A stretch of 64,000 bases of DNA from Aldrovandia affinis (taxonomy: Eukaryota; Chordata; Actinopteri; Notacanthiformes; Halosauridae), in contig JAINUG010000087.1 in NCBI GenBank assembly GCA_029706075.1, positions 1,612,001 through 1,676,000 of the forward strand, given 5' to 3'. The position numbers and the translations under genes were made by a program. The notes under the pieces were generated by a model that was not told the origin of the DNA, searched no databases, and was given only the letters and a program-made list of their open reading frames with translations. Below, piece after piece: positions 49,078 to 60,260 of the stretch (position 1 is the stretch's first letter; the number at the start of each line of letters is the position of its first letter).

Positions 49078-49270
49078 ATTACAGTAAAAGCATTTGCAGT
49101 CGCTCTTATCCAGAGCAACAGACACAATTTCTTTACATAAAATCTATTTATAGTGGACATTTTACTGAAGCAATTCAGGTTAAGTACCTTGTTCATGTGT
49201 ACAATGACAGTGCCCCTGGGAATCAAACCTGCAGCCTTTGCATTACAAGCCAAGTTCCAAGCCAAGCCAT
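49078..49270 (-). mobile_element. SINE with L2-type tail
   Basis: The body matches 5974-6196 (TTACTGAAGCAATTCAGGTT, then the GGGAATCAAACCTGCAGCCT B-box region). The L2-type tail lies at about 49095-49120. The head is partly lost. Confidence 0.75.
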
Positions 49271-49441
49271 GTAGTTGTTTAATTAGCCCGTATGATATCC
49301 TTGTATTTCAGAATTCTACATAATCCCTATAAATATCTGTATGGTAGAATACATTGTGCATATACATTCTACAATATTATATAATTATGCAAATATCTTA
49401 AATAAAGTGGTATTCATTTATATATATATATATATATATTT

Positions 49442-51026
49442 ACTCCGTTTTTATTCATACCCTTGATAAAGATGAACAAAAGAGATTGTATAAAATAAAC
49501 TATATTAGTATTGAGGTCTATTTTATGTTTAAAAAAATCCAAACCTACAATACAATACAATTGTTAAGAAAAACATAATTTAGTTTTTTCATAATATTAT
49601 TTAAAAACTATTTTTAATAATATTATATAAAAACATCTGGATCACAATTATTCACACCCCTAACTATTCTTTTAAATTTAATCGAACAAAAATAAATCTT
49701 CATAAATATACAACTTAATTGAAGTTATAGAACTATACAGTGGCATACAATGGTTTCCTGTTTCCCTAGGGTATAAAAAGTAGGGAACACACATTTGAAA
49801 TACTGTGGTCAGCCATCATCATGGTGAAAGACAAATAACTCCCTGAAAGCAGACAAAAGGTTATTGACCTCTACAAATCAGAAGATGGCAAAACATTTTT
49901 TACAAAAAGGTTAATGATACCGCTTCCCACTGTTGTGTCAATTATCAGGAAGTTTAAGGCCACTAGAACAGTGGCTAACCTGCCAGGTAGAGGACGCAAG
50001 TCTATCTTGCCCCCACGTGTAGTGAGTCGGATGGTTCTACAGGCAAAAAGAAGTCCCACAATTCAAGTTCTCTAAAACAACTTGGCATCTTGGGGTTACA
50101 AGGTGTCTAAAGCTACTATTCGATGATGCCTACATGACAATTACCTTTATGGCAAGTTGCAAGAAGGAAGCCTCTTTTGAAGACAATTCACCGAAAAAGG
50201 CATCTTGAATTCGTCAAACTACATCTGAACTACAATTGGAACCGTGTCTTGTGATCAGATGAAACAAAAATTTAGCTTTTTGTACATGCACATCAGCTTT
50301 ATTTTGGCATCCAAAGAATGCAAGCAATGTTGAAAAGCAACTCATGCCTATGGTGAAACATGGTGGTGGATCATTAATGCTTTTGGGTTGTTTTGCATCC
50401 ACAGGCCCTGGGGCCCTTATTACAATAGATGGAACTATGAACTCCAGCATGTACCAAGACATTTTGTCCAAAACTCTTGTTCCCTCTGCCAGGAAGCTAC
50501 ACCTTAGCCACAGATGGACCTTCCAACAAGACAACAATCCCAAACATATGTCCAAAGCAACTAAGAAATGGTTAACAGAGCACAAAATCAATGTCCTGAT
50601 GTGGCCATCTCAGTCTCCAGACCTGAATCCAATTGAACATTTGTTGTTTGAACTCAAAAAAGCAGTCCACAAATGTCAACCTAAGAATCAGAGGGAACTA
50701 GAACAATTCTGCATGGAGGAATGGTTGAGGATCCCCCCCAAGAAGTTCCATAATCTTGTACTACAGAAGGTGACTACTTGCTGTTATAATGGCCAAGGGA
50801 GGAACCACAAAGTACTGATAACAGGGGTGTGAATATTTGTGATTCTTCTTTTATTTTTCTGGGAATTTTTTAATTTGTGAACCGTTGCATTGTGATTTGT
50901 GCCAATGCATTATTATTAAATAATATAATTTTCAGAATTTTGTGAGCATAAAATAAAGCTCATTACTTGTATTTTTACATTTATTTTATATGATCTTTTT
51001 TGTTCAAGGGTATAAAAAAATGGAGT
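49442..51026 (+). mobile_element. Tc1-like transposon, nearly full length
   Basis: The left end has ATACCCTTGATAAAGATGAA (about 49458) and the right end the inverse-like TTGTTCAAGGGTATAAAAAA (51000-51019). Outer parts (ACTCCGTTTTT and AAAAAAATGGAGT) also pair. TA dinucleotides border both sides. The 1.58-kb length and a single transposase frame fit Tc1 elements. It ends about 170 bp before syt10 exon 3. Confidence 0.85.
49820..50832 (+). pseudogene. Tc1 transposase, inactivated
   Basis: The reading starts at about 49820 (MVKDK, then stop TAA at 49835). It continues through a paired-type DNA-binding region (LPTVVSIIRKFKATRTVANL and LPGRGRKSILPPRVVSRMV, about 49922-50035). The first catalytic Asp is in SDETK (about 50256-50270), where the codon two before it is a TGA stop. 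From 50344 one frame of 162 codons is open, with the second Asp in FQQDNNPKH and the Glu in SPDLNPIEH. The spacing is 34 residues, so this is DD34E as in Tc1. Stops and frameshifts in the N-terminal half make it non-functional, though all three catalytic residues survive. Confidence 0.9.
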
Positions 51027-51193
51027 CTATATATCTATCTATATCTCTATATATAATTTATGTGGGTGCAGAAGGGCCAGTGTGGATGCAGAAGACATGG
51101 GTGCAACAGGGCTGAAGTGGGTGCAGGGTTGTTTCAGCGTTGAAAGGCTGATGAAGGACTAACGCATGCCTGCTACTTTTGTTTTCCGGAAAG

Positions 51194-51755
51194 GCACAAC
51201 TCTTTCCGGCGCCACCTGCCCCGTCAGATGCACGTGTCCAGCGTGGACTTCAGCATGGACAACCTCCCCATCAGGCAGCCGTCGACCGCCAGCATCGGCC
51301 GCATCAAGCCCGAGCTCTACAAGCAGAAGTCCGTCGACTCGGAGGACGGGGACAAGGAGAAGGCGGAGACCTGTGGCAAGCTGAGCTTCTCCTTGCGCTA
51401 CGACCACGAGGAGGGCTGCCTGGTCGTGCAGATCCTGAAGGCCCTGGATCTCCCAGCCAAAGACTTCACGGGGACTTCAGACCCCTACGTGAAGATCTAC
51501 CTGCTCCCCGAAAGGAAGAAGAAGTTTCAGACTCGCGTGCACCGCAAGACGCTCAACCCGTCGTTCGACGAGTCCTTCCAGTTCCCCGTGGAGTACGACC
51601 AGCTGTGCAGTCGCCGGCTGCACTTCAGCGTCTACGACTTTGACCGCTTCACCAGCCACGACATGATCGGGGAGGTGATTGTCGACAACCTGTTCGAGCT
51701 GTCCGACCTCTCCCGCGAGGCCATCGTGTGGAAGGACATCTTCTGTGCCACGACG
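51194..51755 (+). CDS. syt10: syt10 coding exon 3, linker and C2A domain
   Basis: Completes Arg176 and encodes residues 177-363. It begins [20 protein letters not shown], then [17 protein letters not shown]. The C2A domain runs from [11 protein letters not shown] (about 236) to [10 protein letters not shown] (363). Calcium-binding aspartates are present in loop 1 ([13 protein letters not shown]) and loop 3 ([11 protein letters not shown]). The polybasic strand is [17 protein letters not shown]. The acceptor is CCGGAAAG/G at 51194 and the donor ACGACG/GTGAGT after 51755. The exon is very GC-rich for this window. The acceptor lies only about 170 bp from the end of a Tc1 element. Confidence 0.95.
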
Positions 51756-53550
51756 GTGAGTCTGGATTCCCTCTCGCAAAATTCAGTGAATCATTATTAA
51801 TCATGTCATTAATCTTAGTGCTCACAGCAAAAAAGACGAAAAATGTAAATACATATTTCAGTAATTATTAGGCAAAAAGATCTGTGGTCCTTAAATTGCA
51901 TTCATAATATTGATGTGTTGTTTTGGATGGTTGGTCCTTTGCTCATAGTATATTAGAGTATATCAAGTATGTAATCGTAAGTCATGATGCTCATGTTATA
52001 TACTGTAAGTCTCAGTATTGTATGTAATGTTTTAATGTGTTAAATTATAGATGTATAGAAGACATTTGCTTTGTATATGTGAGTAACTTGGCCTTTTTAA
52101 ACGTTGTAAACATTTCTGTTGAGATTGTATATATATATGTATTGCAAAGCATATTGACTAGCCTGATATAGCCTAGCACCAAGAGGATGGCGATGTGGCT
52201 CAATTTTATCATTCAATTACTGCAAAGGGAAAAAAGGATGTGACTAAATTTAACTAATTTTAAAATTTAACATTCTGAACAGTAAGGGAAAAAGTTTTCA
52301 ACTGTTGTTTGCCCTAAATGTTAATGTTAATGGGGATGGGGCTTTGTTATTGTTTCAGACACTAGCTACCTTTATATTTCTATTATACAGAAAATGTGGA
52401 ACCTTAATGTAGCTAGAAAATCTGTTTTAGAGCAGGATAACCATACCTCTGTGCTCGTGATATAGCAGATTACTCAGAGCAGTGAAAAAAAGAGAATGGT
52501 TTGCTGGCAGTCTGCACTGTGTGAGTGAGTCCACAAGGAAGTGTGATGTGTCATATGAGGTCATACTTGAAATGGAAATGTGCAATTCAAACCCACGCCC
52601 GTTTGGATGAGAGAGGGAGCATCCATTCCACCCCTGACGCAAACAAACACAGAGGCGGTCACCAGAGGCAAGTTAACCTTCACTTATAATGACTCACCCA
52701 TTCAAGGCTCCAAGCTGGCAGAAGCCACATTCCATTGCAAAAACACCCCAATTGTCAGTGAGGGAAAACCGCTACGCAGAGCTGATTCTGATCTCTGATC
52801 ACTGATCTCCGCCGCTTTCCGTCGAATGCCCTTTGCTCCGGGATCGGCGCCAGCTCTGAGGCAGCCCACGGCACGTTAGATCCTCCAGGCCCTCCCTGCA
52901 CCCGTAGGCATCTCCATTTTTATTGATCTGTTTTTCACAGCTGATTTAAACTGTCTTCAGTCAAAGCTTTTTTTAGCCCTAGAGCTGTGTGGGCCAACAA
53001 GCAGCTGAATGGAAAGGGGGACGTGGGAGGTTTACGTTTCTGACTCATCAGGTGTCAGCAATGTTTTTGCCATTCAGCAGTGATCAATATTACCTCCAGA
53101 GCTACCACTTAAAGCAAAATGTTTCTAATATATTCATATATACATTTTTAAACTGTGATAAGAGCATCTGCTAAATGCCTGTAATGTAACTTAATTCCCT
53201 GTAATGATAACTAGATGCAAGACATACTGTTTATATAGCAGATGCTGCTCAACATAGTTTATGTACGTATTATTTTATTTTATATTTTATACCTTTTTGC
53301 ATGCTATAAATATTATCCTTGTATATAACCAAGCAATTCAGCAAACCTGAAACCTTTTTATCACAAGTCCAACTTAACTGCTCAGATAAGAGGGTAAACA
53401 CAGGACCAGTTTACTTGAACGAATGTAGGAAAATATGGGAAGCATTGCTTTGGAGCGTGCTTGTTTAGTTTCTGTGAAATATATTGATGAAAGTGTAGTT
53501 GTTACTTGTGTTGTACCTTGGTTAGGACTTGTGTTGACATTGGCCTATAC
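51756..53550 (+). other. syt10: syt10 intron 3, first part
   Basis: Mostly unassigned. A scrap of L2-type tail (AAGAGCATCTGCTAAATGCC) lies at about 53158-53180. A GC-rich segment at 52800-52900 has no ORF of note. Confidence 0.5.
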
Positions 53551-54087
53551 CAGTGGTTCCCAAACTCAGTCCTGGGGACCCACTGTGTATACTGGTTTTC
53601 ATTCCAACCATAATTGCTGTTCATTGTTCTTAATTCGACACTTTCTGTGAAAGCATGATTTAGTTTCTTAAGGCCATATTCTGTCAGGAATAGGCATACA
53701 TGCAATAAACAGTAAATGTCGCATATTTACATGCCAGGACTTTTAATCAGTCAGATCAACTAATGCTCTAATTTTTTGTAATGTGCTATATGACATATGA
53801 TTCCTTTAGAAAGAGGTTCCCTGTTTTAAATGATTGAATTATAGATATATATCAGGTGAAGTCATTGTTGTCCTAATTGCTGAAAGTGTGTACACCGTTT
53901 GTGGAAAATTAAGATATCAATGACAGAGCAAATGTTAATGAGTCAAACCTGCATTGTGTTAACATAAGTTTAAGGAAAGAAATGATGAAATGTGCACGTT
54001 TTCAACAACCTTAATTGATCAAGAGATTGGCTGTAACAAAAACCAGTATACACAGTGGGTCCCCAGGGCCGAGTTTTGGAACCACTG
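53551..54087. mobile_element. hAT-type non-autonomous element, 537 bp
   Basis: The left end CAGTGGTTCCCAAACTCAGT and the right end (inverse of ACTCGGCCCTGGGG region, ending GGAACCACTG) are inverted repeats of about 48 bp, including GTGTATACTGGTTTT. The flanking octamers GCCTATAC (53543-53550) and GCCTATAG (54088-54095) match at seven of eight positions. No coding capacity. Confidence 0.88.
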
Positions 54088-54412
54088 GCCTATAGTGTGC
54101 ATACATCCTTTCACAGTTGGTTTACCCTTTATTGCATCATCAATCATTTCAATACTGGCATTCTTGTTCCCTTACTTATAATAATTAGCACCTTTTGTTG
54201 CTTCACAGTTTTCCAGTAGTTTGTGAGTGGTGTACACAGAACATTATGTGTAGTGTTGTATTACTATGCTTGTTATCAAATGTGCCATAGACTTCATGAA
54301 GCACAACTGATTTTATTGGTGGGGACAATTTGGATACAGTTCAGGTCCTTTCTCATCTAGACAGTAACAGCTGTAGAAGGGGACCAAATAACTGCACTGA
54401 AAAGCATTTCAA

Positions 54413-54634
54413 TAATGAAGTTTCAGTAGAGTAATGTCTGTATTTTGTTACATATTGAGAGATAATGAGGAACATTAATAATGTAGTTTCTGTAGAGTAA
54501 TGTCTGTATTTTGTTACATAGTGAGAGATATTAATAATCTAGTTTCAGTAGAGTAATGTCTGTATTTTGTTACATAGTGAGAGATATCAATAATGTAGTT
54601 TCAGTTGAGCAATGTCTGTATTTTGTTACATAGT
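54413..54634 (+). repeat. Minisatellite, four copies of about 56 bp
   Basis: Units start with TAATGAAGTTTCAGTAGAGT at 54413 and recur at 54479, 54535 and 54591. All contain AATGTCTGTATTTTGTTACA. The first period is 66 bp because of a 10-bp insert; the others are 56 bp. Confidence 0.88.
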
Positions 54635-54760
54635 TCAGCTAAAGAGGAATATATGGCGGCTGGCCCATAGAGGTCTTTTGGAGCAGACAAAAATCAGTGA
54701 CAGGGAACTGTGTAGGGAGACAGCACCTGGCTAGACCAGTAGCTGCCTGAATAATGCTCT

Positions 54761-55370
54761 TACATTTACATTTGACATTTTAAGCATTTAGCAGACGCTC
54801 TTATCCAGAGCGACTTACAAGATGTGCATAAATACATGGTAGGAACAATCATAGTTCGCGCAAGAGATCAGTGCAGTAATACAGCGATAGACATCATTGC
54901 AGGCAGCTGCGTACCATACCTGTAACACTGGGAAGGAAAAGGTTACTTTTTTTAAATTTTTATATTAAGTGGAGTAAGCAGGGGTGTACAGTGTTGAGGC
55001 AAGTAGGCAGTGGTGATGACAATTAGCTAGATGTACAGAGTCAAGTGGTAGTGGAGTCTGAAAAGGTGGGTTTTGAGTCTCTTGCGGAAGATCGCAAGTG
55101 ATTCCGCGGTCCTGACCGATTGCGGAAGGCCGTTCCACCAGCGAGGGGTCAGGACGGAGAAGGGACGAGACTGCGAGCAGCGGCTGCCAGGCGTCCGGAG
55201 GGATGGGGCAGTCAGTCTGCCAGAGGAGGCGGAGCGGAGGGGTCTGGCTGGGGTGTAGGGAGTGATGAGTGAGATGGTAAGATCCTGGCCTGGTTGGCGG
55301 TGATTTAGTTGGGAGGCCCAGTCTGTCTGAATTGAGGAGGATAAGCTTGAGTTGATTTGCATAATGCAAA
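54761..55370 (-). pseudogene. L2-like LINE, 3' part of ORF2 and tail
   Basis: Read on the minus strand, 55362-55027 gives the last part of ORF2 in one frame, with SLITPYTPARPLRSASSGRL, RWWNGLPQSVRTAESLAIF and KTHLFRLHYH. It is very similar to the + strand copy at 23251-23721. The 3' untranslated tail runs down to 54764. It begins abruptly at about 55370, so it is 5' truncated. Confidence 0.9.
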
Positions 55371-55489
55371 GGCCTCTCTGTCAGAAAAAAGGGCTGTATT
55401 TTTGCAATGTCAAGATGCTAGTGCTAATTCAGGACGGTGGCACATTAAGGGATTTCCAACTCAATTCTGGTCATTTCATGACAAGTGGT

Positions 55490-56217
55490 GGTAGTGCACC
55501 TGGGGCACAGTTGTAAAAGAGATTGGTTTAACAAGAATAATTGCCAGTGGATTACCCTTTTGGCCAATCAAATCATCTCCTTTTTTCCCTTTAATACCAG
55601 TGTGTTAACACCATAGCAAACTGGCAATTTTGTCATGTCTGATGAAGAGCAAGCGCCAAGCTATGAGAGGTTCTGTCAGGAGCACTTCTTTCACAAGAAA
55701 ATGAAGAAAACTAATATACTTGTCCAGGAAGTGGAGAGCTGCCACACATGAATGGCACTTTAAAAAAATCCTCTTTAGGTGAATTCGCATGCACTCAGGG
55801 TATTGCAGTGTAGTACAGCATACAATTATGCACTCCATTTTAAATGTTTTGGAGTGCTTCATTGAATATAGAATGCATGTAAAATAGTCAAATAGTGAGA
55901 TGAAATACAAAAGATTCACAAAACAGCATTGGTTGCAGGGGGATTTCTCACTTGTCTGCCCTATCTGTGCACACATGTGCATTAATAATGGCACCAAATT
56001 AGCACATAGTGCCCGCGTTTGAGTGAACAGGTGGCCTGTGTGGATGGAAACGTAAAATAAATATCTAATGTGTTTAGACACACCTCCTGCTTCACAGGCC
56101 AGCCCACGTTCACATACACTTGTGTTGCAGATGACAAAACTAGGAGGCAAGAGATAGTCTATTTGCGACGGACAAAATGAGCAATTTCCACTACCGCACA
56201 GGTGTGTTTGCACTACC
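55490..56217. mobile_element. Candidate inverted-repeat element with small ORF
   Basis: GGTAGTGCACCTG at 55490 and CAGGTGTGTTTGCACTACC at about 56199-56217 form imperfect inverted ends 728 bp apart. The interior includes a small ORF on the + strand (next entry) and a 207-codon open frame on the minus strand without any known motif. No target duplication was identified, so the call is tentative. Confidence 0.35.
55635..55751 (+). other. Small ORF, 38 codons, unidentified
   Basis: An ATG at 55635 opens MSDEEQAPSYERFCQEHFFH and KKMKKTNILVQEVESCHT, with stop TGA at 55749. The composition looks protein-like and could be the start of a transposase or a zinc-finger type protein, but I do not recognise it. 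It overlaps the minus-strand frame 55605-56228. Confidence 0.3.
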
Positions 56218-56258
56218 TTTTTCACCAAAATAAAAGGTAAAAAAGTTATCTGAGTGCA

Positions 56259-56610
56259 TTTTACATTTACATTTTAAGCATTTAGCAGACACTCTTATCC
56301 AGAGCGACTTACAAGATGTGCATTAATACATGGTAAGAACAATCATAGTTTGCGCAAGAGATCAGTGCAGTAATACAGCGATAGGCATTAATATAATATA
56401 TAATAATAATATATGCCATTTAGCAGACGCTTTTATCCAAAGCGACTTACAGTAGTGAATGCATACATTTTCAGTATATGTGGCCCTGATGGGGATTGAA
56501 CCCACAACCTAAGCTTTGCTAACGCCATGCTCTACCAACTGAGCCACAGAGAAACAACATTGTTGTTGGCAGCTGCATACCATACCTGTAACACTGGGAA
56601 GTGTCTTAAT
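56259..56610 (-). mobile_element. L2-like LINE 3' end, split by a SINE
   Basis: The left part, 56259-56388, has the L2-type tail through AGTAATACAGCGATAGGCAT. The right part resumes at about 56567 with GGCAGCTGCATACCATACCT and CTGTAACACTGGGAAG. In the other copies these two parts are directly joined, so the SINE between them was inserted later. Confidence 0.85.
56405..56555 (-). mobile_element. tRNA-derived SINE, third family
   Basis: On the minus strand the head reads TGTGGCTCAGTTGGTAGAGC (A-box), then ATGGCGTTAGC, then GGTTGTGGGTTCAATCCCCA (B-box, about 56489-56508). The tail is GTAAGTCGCTTTGGATAAAA-like at about 56420-56445. The head is the best-kept tRNA-like sequence in the window, but the element is a SINE and not a tRNA gene, since it runs on into the tail. 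Confidence 0.85.
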
Positions 56611-57107
56611 AGGGCATTGGGCCACCACAAGCTATCAAAACAGCTTAAATGTGTCTTGGCATAGACTCTACAAGTGTCTGGAACTCTATTTGAGGGATGC
56701 AACACCATTCTTCGACGAGAAATCCCATCATTTGGTGTTTTGTTGATTATGGTGGAAAACACTGTCTTAGGCGGCGTCCCAGAATCTTCCACAAGTGGGT
56801 TGAGATCTAGTGACTGAGATGACTATGGCATATGACTTACATCATTTTCATGCTCATCAAACCATTCAGTGCCCTGTGGATGGGGGCAATGCCATCCTGG
56901 AAGAGACCACTCCCATCAGGATAGAAATGCTTCACCATAGGATGATGGTGATCACTCAGAATGGCTTTGTATTTATCAGCATTTACCTTTCCCTCTAAGG
57001 GGTTGAGTGGACTTAAACCATAGCAGGAAAATGCATCCCACACCATACCAGAGCCACCAGAACCTTCATTTACTCAAGTGTTTCCTTTATTTTGGCACTT
57101 AGCCACA
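56597..57107 (-). mobile_element. Tc1-like transposon remnant
   Basis: On the minus strand the end at 57107 reads GCCAAAATAAAGGAAACACT. The interior includes the C-terminal part of the transposase with breaks (GMVWDAFSCYGLSPLNPLEG-like, then KYKAILSDHHHPMVKHF). It stops in GTGTCTTAATAGGGCATTGG at about 56599, near the usual far end of this family, but the second terminal repeat is missing. Confidence 0.8.
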
Positions 57108-58112
57108 TTTTCCCTACACTGGGCCACATGCCTGTCAGACTCTTCTTCCAGTATAATTGTATCCTTTTCGTGATATGAGATTTGTGTGCATAGCATACCA
57201 TCTGTAGTCCCATTTTTGAAACACTTATTTTCCAGTGCGAACGTTGAAAGACCCAGAGATTAAAGGACACTACAGGTGGTCTTTCAGAAGGAGAACCTGT
57301 GTGTCTAGTTATTGGATTCATTAATTATTTGCACTTATCTCTTTTAAATGCAGCCTCCCGACAGTGTGAGAGGGAGCTAGGGAAGCTTCTGCATTTCCAG
57401 AATTAATTTATATCCATAGTAACTGCTCTGTTGGCTGGTGCTGTGATGTTACTGCAGGAGCCAGGAAGAGTGAGGGAGTGACATAGGTAATCAGTGAAGA
57501 TTTCAGGGGTGTTGTGTTTGGGGTGTAAAAGTAAGGCTGTTTTCCCCTTACCAAAAGAAGAGTGATCACTGGGGAATGACTGATGTACGGATAGCTGGGA
57601 TGCAGGATTATTCTGCAGATGTTTCTTTTAATTATTTTTCCCCAAATACATAAGTCATCCACAGTCTCTCATTTTGTTTAGTTAACACCAAAACATCTTT
57701 ATGGCTAGATGAGAGGTCTGTTAGAAAGCCTGACTAGCCACTGTCTGCTCAGCATGAGGAGGGCATCTGGACAGATCGATCGGGAGAAAATAACACTGCC
57801 ATGGTGTGTTTAATGCAGCCTGCTCCATTTCGGGAACAGCCAGTGCATCATCGTCCATCCAGGTCAAGAGCATGAGCACTAAATAAAAACACTTTATTCT
57901 AGCGTCATACTCTTGACTTTGCTATGTAGCCAGGGGGAAAAGTAGTGAAGTAAAGAAATGTAAGTAGTGGTGCTTTGAGATAATTTGTTTAGTGATATTT
58001 TTTCTTTCTTAATTCGTAACCTTGACAGCAGAAGTAGACATGTAGACTGCTGAGGATTGCCGTGTGGAGTAAGAGCCCTTTCTCTGGTCCATTTGCTCCT
58101 TTTGTCCTGCAG
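57108..58112 (+). other. syt10: syt10 intron 3, end
   Basis: No ORF or named repeat. The 3' end has the acceptor region TTTGTCCTGCAG before exon 4. Confidence 0.5.
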
Positions 58113-58233
58113 GAGAGTGTGGACCTGGGGGAGATCATGTACTCTCTGTGCTACCTGCCCACAGCTGGAAGAATGACCCTCACCGTCATCAAGTGCCGCA
58201 ACCTCAAAGCCATGGACATCACCGGCTCCTCAG
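58113..58233 (+). CDS. syt10: syt10 coding exon 4, start of C2B
   Basis: Residues 364-403 plus one base. It reads [20 protein letters not shown] then [20 protein letters not shown]. This includes the first C2B strands and loop 1, with the calcium-binding Asp in KAMDITG. The acceptor is CCTGCAG/GAG and the donor CCTCAG/GTAACT after 58233. The codon split across the intron makes Asp404, the D of SDPYVK. A longer open frame from 58062 to 58493 is only partly coding. Confidence 0.95.
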
Positions 58234-58249
58234 GTAACTGCTGCTGTGG

Positions 58250-58470
58250 CAATCCCTGCACTCCTTCCCCTGGCCAAAGGCCACTTGTGGGGTCAATCCG
58301 GTGCCCCCTCCCCCTGGGCAAAGGCCACTCATGGGGGCAATCCCTTTACCCCCTCCCCCTGGGCAAAGGCCACTCGCCATGGCAATCCTGGTATCCCCTC
58401 CTCCTCGCCAAAAGCCTCTCATGGGTGCAATCCTTGTACCTCCTAGCCTTGGCCTTTCACCCCCAGCCCC
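58250..58470 (+). repeat. Minisatellite at the start of intron 4
   Basis: Five units of 44-45 bp begin with CAATCC at 58250, 58294, 58338, 58383 and 58428. They contain CCCCTCCCCCTGGGCAAAGG-type sequence. The array begins 16 bp after the exon 4 donor. Confidence 0.85.
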
Positions 58471-58785
58471 CTGGAGGGCTGCACCACCGCTGATTTAGTG
58501 CCTTGGGTAAAATGGAAGCCTGTAGACTAGTGTTATTCAAATCTGGCCCACAAATCCAAATTTAGTTCTGGTTTTCTTTTCTGTCAGGTAGGTAATTGAA
58601 CAAGTGTGTCATCACACCGGACTCCCAGGTGAAGGGAAGGTGGAAAAACAGCAGTACTTAGCCCACAAGGACCGTGATTTTAGTAACCCTGCCGCAGACT
58701 ATGGTTACTCAGATCTGGCCTGTGGACATTTGTGTTTGCTGGAAGAGGATTGTGGGTAAGCGTCAGAGTGTTTCCTGTTTCTCAG

Positions 58786-58957
58786 ACCCTTATGTAAAGG
58801 TGTCCCTGTTATGTGAGGGTCGGAGGTTAAAGAAACGGAAGACAACCACAAAGAAGAGCACACTCAACCCTGTGTACAATGAGGCCATCATCTTCGACAT
58901 CCCACCCGAGAATGTGGAGCAGGTCAGCTTGTCCATCGTGGTGATGGACTATGACCG
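58786..58957 (+). CDS. syt10: syt10 coding exon 5, middle of C2B
   Basis: Completes Asp404 and encodes 405-460 plus two bases of Arg461. It reads [20 protein letters not shown] then [20 protein letters not shown] and ends VVMDYDR. The [10 protein letters not shown] strand is the polybasic site of C2B, used for binding acidic lipids and SNARE or AP-2 partners. Two loop-3 aspartates are in MDYD. The acceptor is TTCTCAG/ACC and the donor GACCG/GTGAGT after 58957. Confidence 0.95.
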
Positions 58958-58967
58958 GTGAGTGATT

Positions 58968-59125
58968 CAAACCCTAATGTGACCATGCACGACCGTCCCC
59001 CAAACCCCAATGTGACCATACACATCTGCCACAAACCCCAGTGTGACCATACAGTACCACCCTACAAACCCCAATGTGAACTTAGACGACCGTTCCACAA
59101 ACCAAATGCGCCCATACCCGACCGG
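58968..59125 (+). repeat. Minisatellite at the start of intron 5
   Basis: Five units of 31-33 bp begin CAAACC at 58968, 59001, 59032, 59065 and 59098, with CCAATGTGACCATACA-type cores. The array begins 10 bp after the exon 5 donor. Confidence 0.85.
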
Positions 59126-60260
59126 TGTATTCTGCAATTATCAACATGACTCCAGTGCAACCATATGCCTTAGCTCACAAATCAATTTGACCACATTGTT
59201 CACTCAGTATTCAATGCTAATCAAAGAATGCAATGTATAAATGCTAACATGTCTGCACCAGAAAGAGGTTGCTCACACAGAGGTTACATAAAAATATGTT
59301 TGCAGGTTTGATTGCTAGCTAGGTAGGGTGTTGGCAATGTATCATAGAGAACAGTAATTAACCTGAATTTTTTTAGTATTACATATTTGGCTAGATCAAT
59401 GGATAGTAGGGGCTGTTCATAAAACTCACCGGCAGGGTTTGCGTGACAGTAGGGGCTGAGATCGTCATGGTACAGTGTTTTCCAATTCATTTTTAGCATG
59501 TCTGTTTTTTACCGTTTCTGTTTCGTGTTTTCATCTTCACAAATTGTTCAGCAGTTGTTTACAACACATTTTTTAAAAAGATGAAACTGGCATAATCTAA
59601 ACCAATAGCGCAGCTGGCCATAGATTTTTTGCACAGTTCATAATAGTAATTTTAATTCAATTGTATGGCAAAATAATTCAGCATTTGCTGAAATACGGGA
59701 GAAATTGGGGAGAAATCACAACAGTGGAGCAGTCTAAGACACAGTCTAAGATACGGGAGACTCCCCACAAAACGGGGAGAGTTGATGCATATGCCCATCA
59801 GTAGCTTATGTGTTAAATATGCAACACTTAATTAGCAGTACAATTTCATTGGTTGTCAGCTGCCACACTGCTGAGGATAGAGAAACATTAAACTGACTGT
59901 GTGGTGGCAATTACTGCCACAATATGTTTATGAATCGGTTCAAATTACCAGGCTGCGGATTTTGCATGATGAAAAGCAGTTACTGTTGACTGTTATGAAT
60001 AGCTCCAAATGTGTAAAAAATGCAAAATATTTAAAAATGGAAAATTAGCAATATAATTTTCTCTGCCTCTGACAAAGCAATAACATAATGTAACAGTGAT
60101 TAAGTTTGCATACAGGCACATTTACATAATATATCAGATGGTATCTGTGCTGATACATGAAACACAGGAGATGCGTGAAACAAAACAAGAGTTGCACGAT
60201 TCAATTCATCTCTAGAGGGAATTTTACAAACCTGGGTTTTTCACCCGTGTGATGTCACAG
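59126..60260 (+). other. syt10: syt10 intron 5, rest
   Basis: No ORF or named repeat could be supported. Confidence 0.5.

Noticed and set aside
51159..51779. Minus-strand and alternative-frame ORFs over exon 3
   Set aside because: GC-rich coding exons give long open shadow frames; only the 51194-51755 frame matches SYT10.
55605..56228. 207-codon minus-strand ORF as a gene
   Set aside because: It has no recognisable domain, a cysteine- and histidine-rich irregular composition, and no supporting splice or promoter signals. It may only be a chance open frame.
56480..56555. Functional tRNA gene
   Set aside because: The head is tRNA-like but leads directly into a SINE tail and splits an L2-like copy, so it is an insertion.
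58219..58498. Proline-rich ORFs after exon 4
   Set aside because: They are translations of the intron 4 minisatellite.
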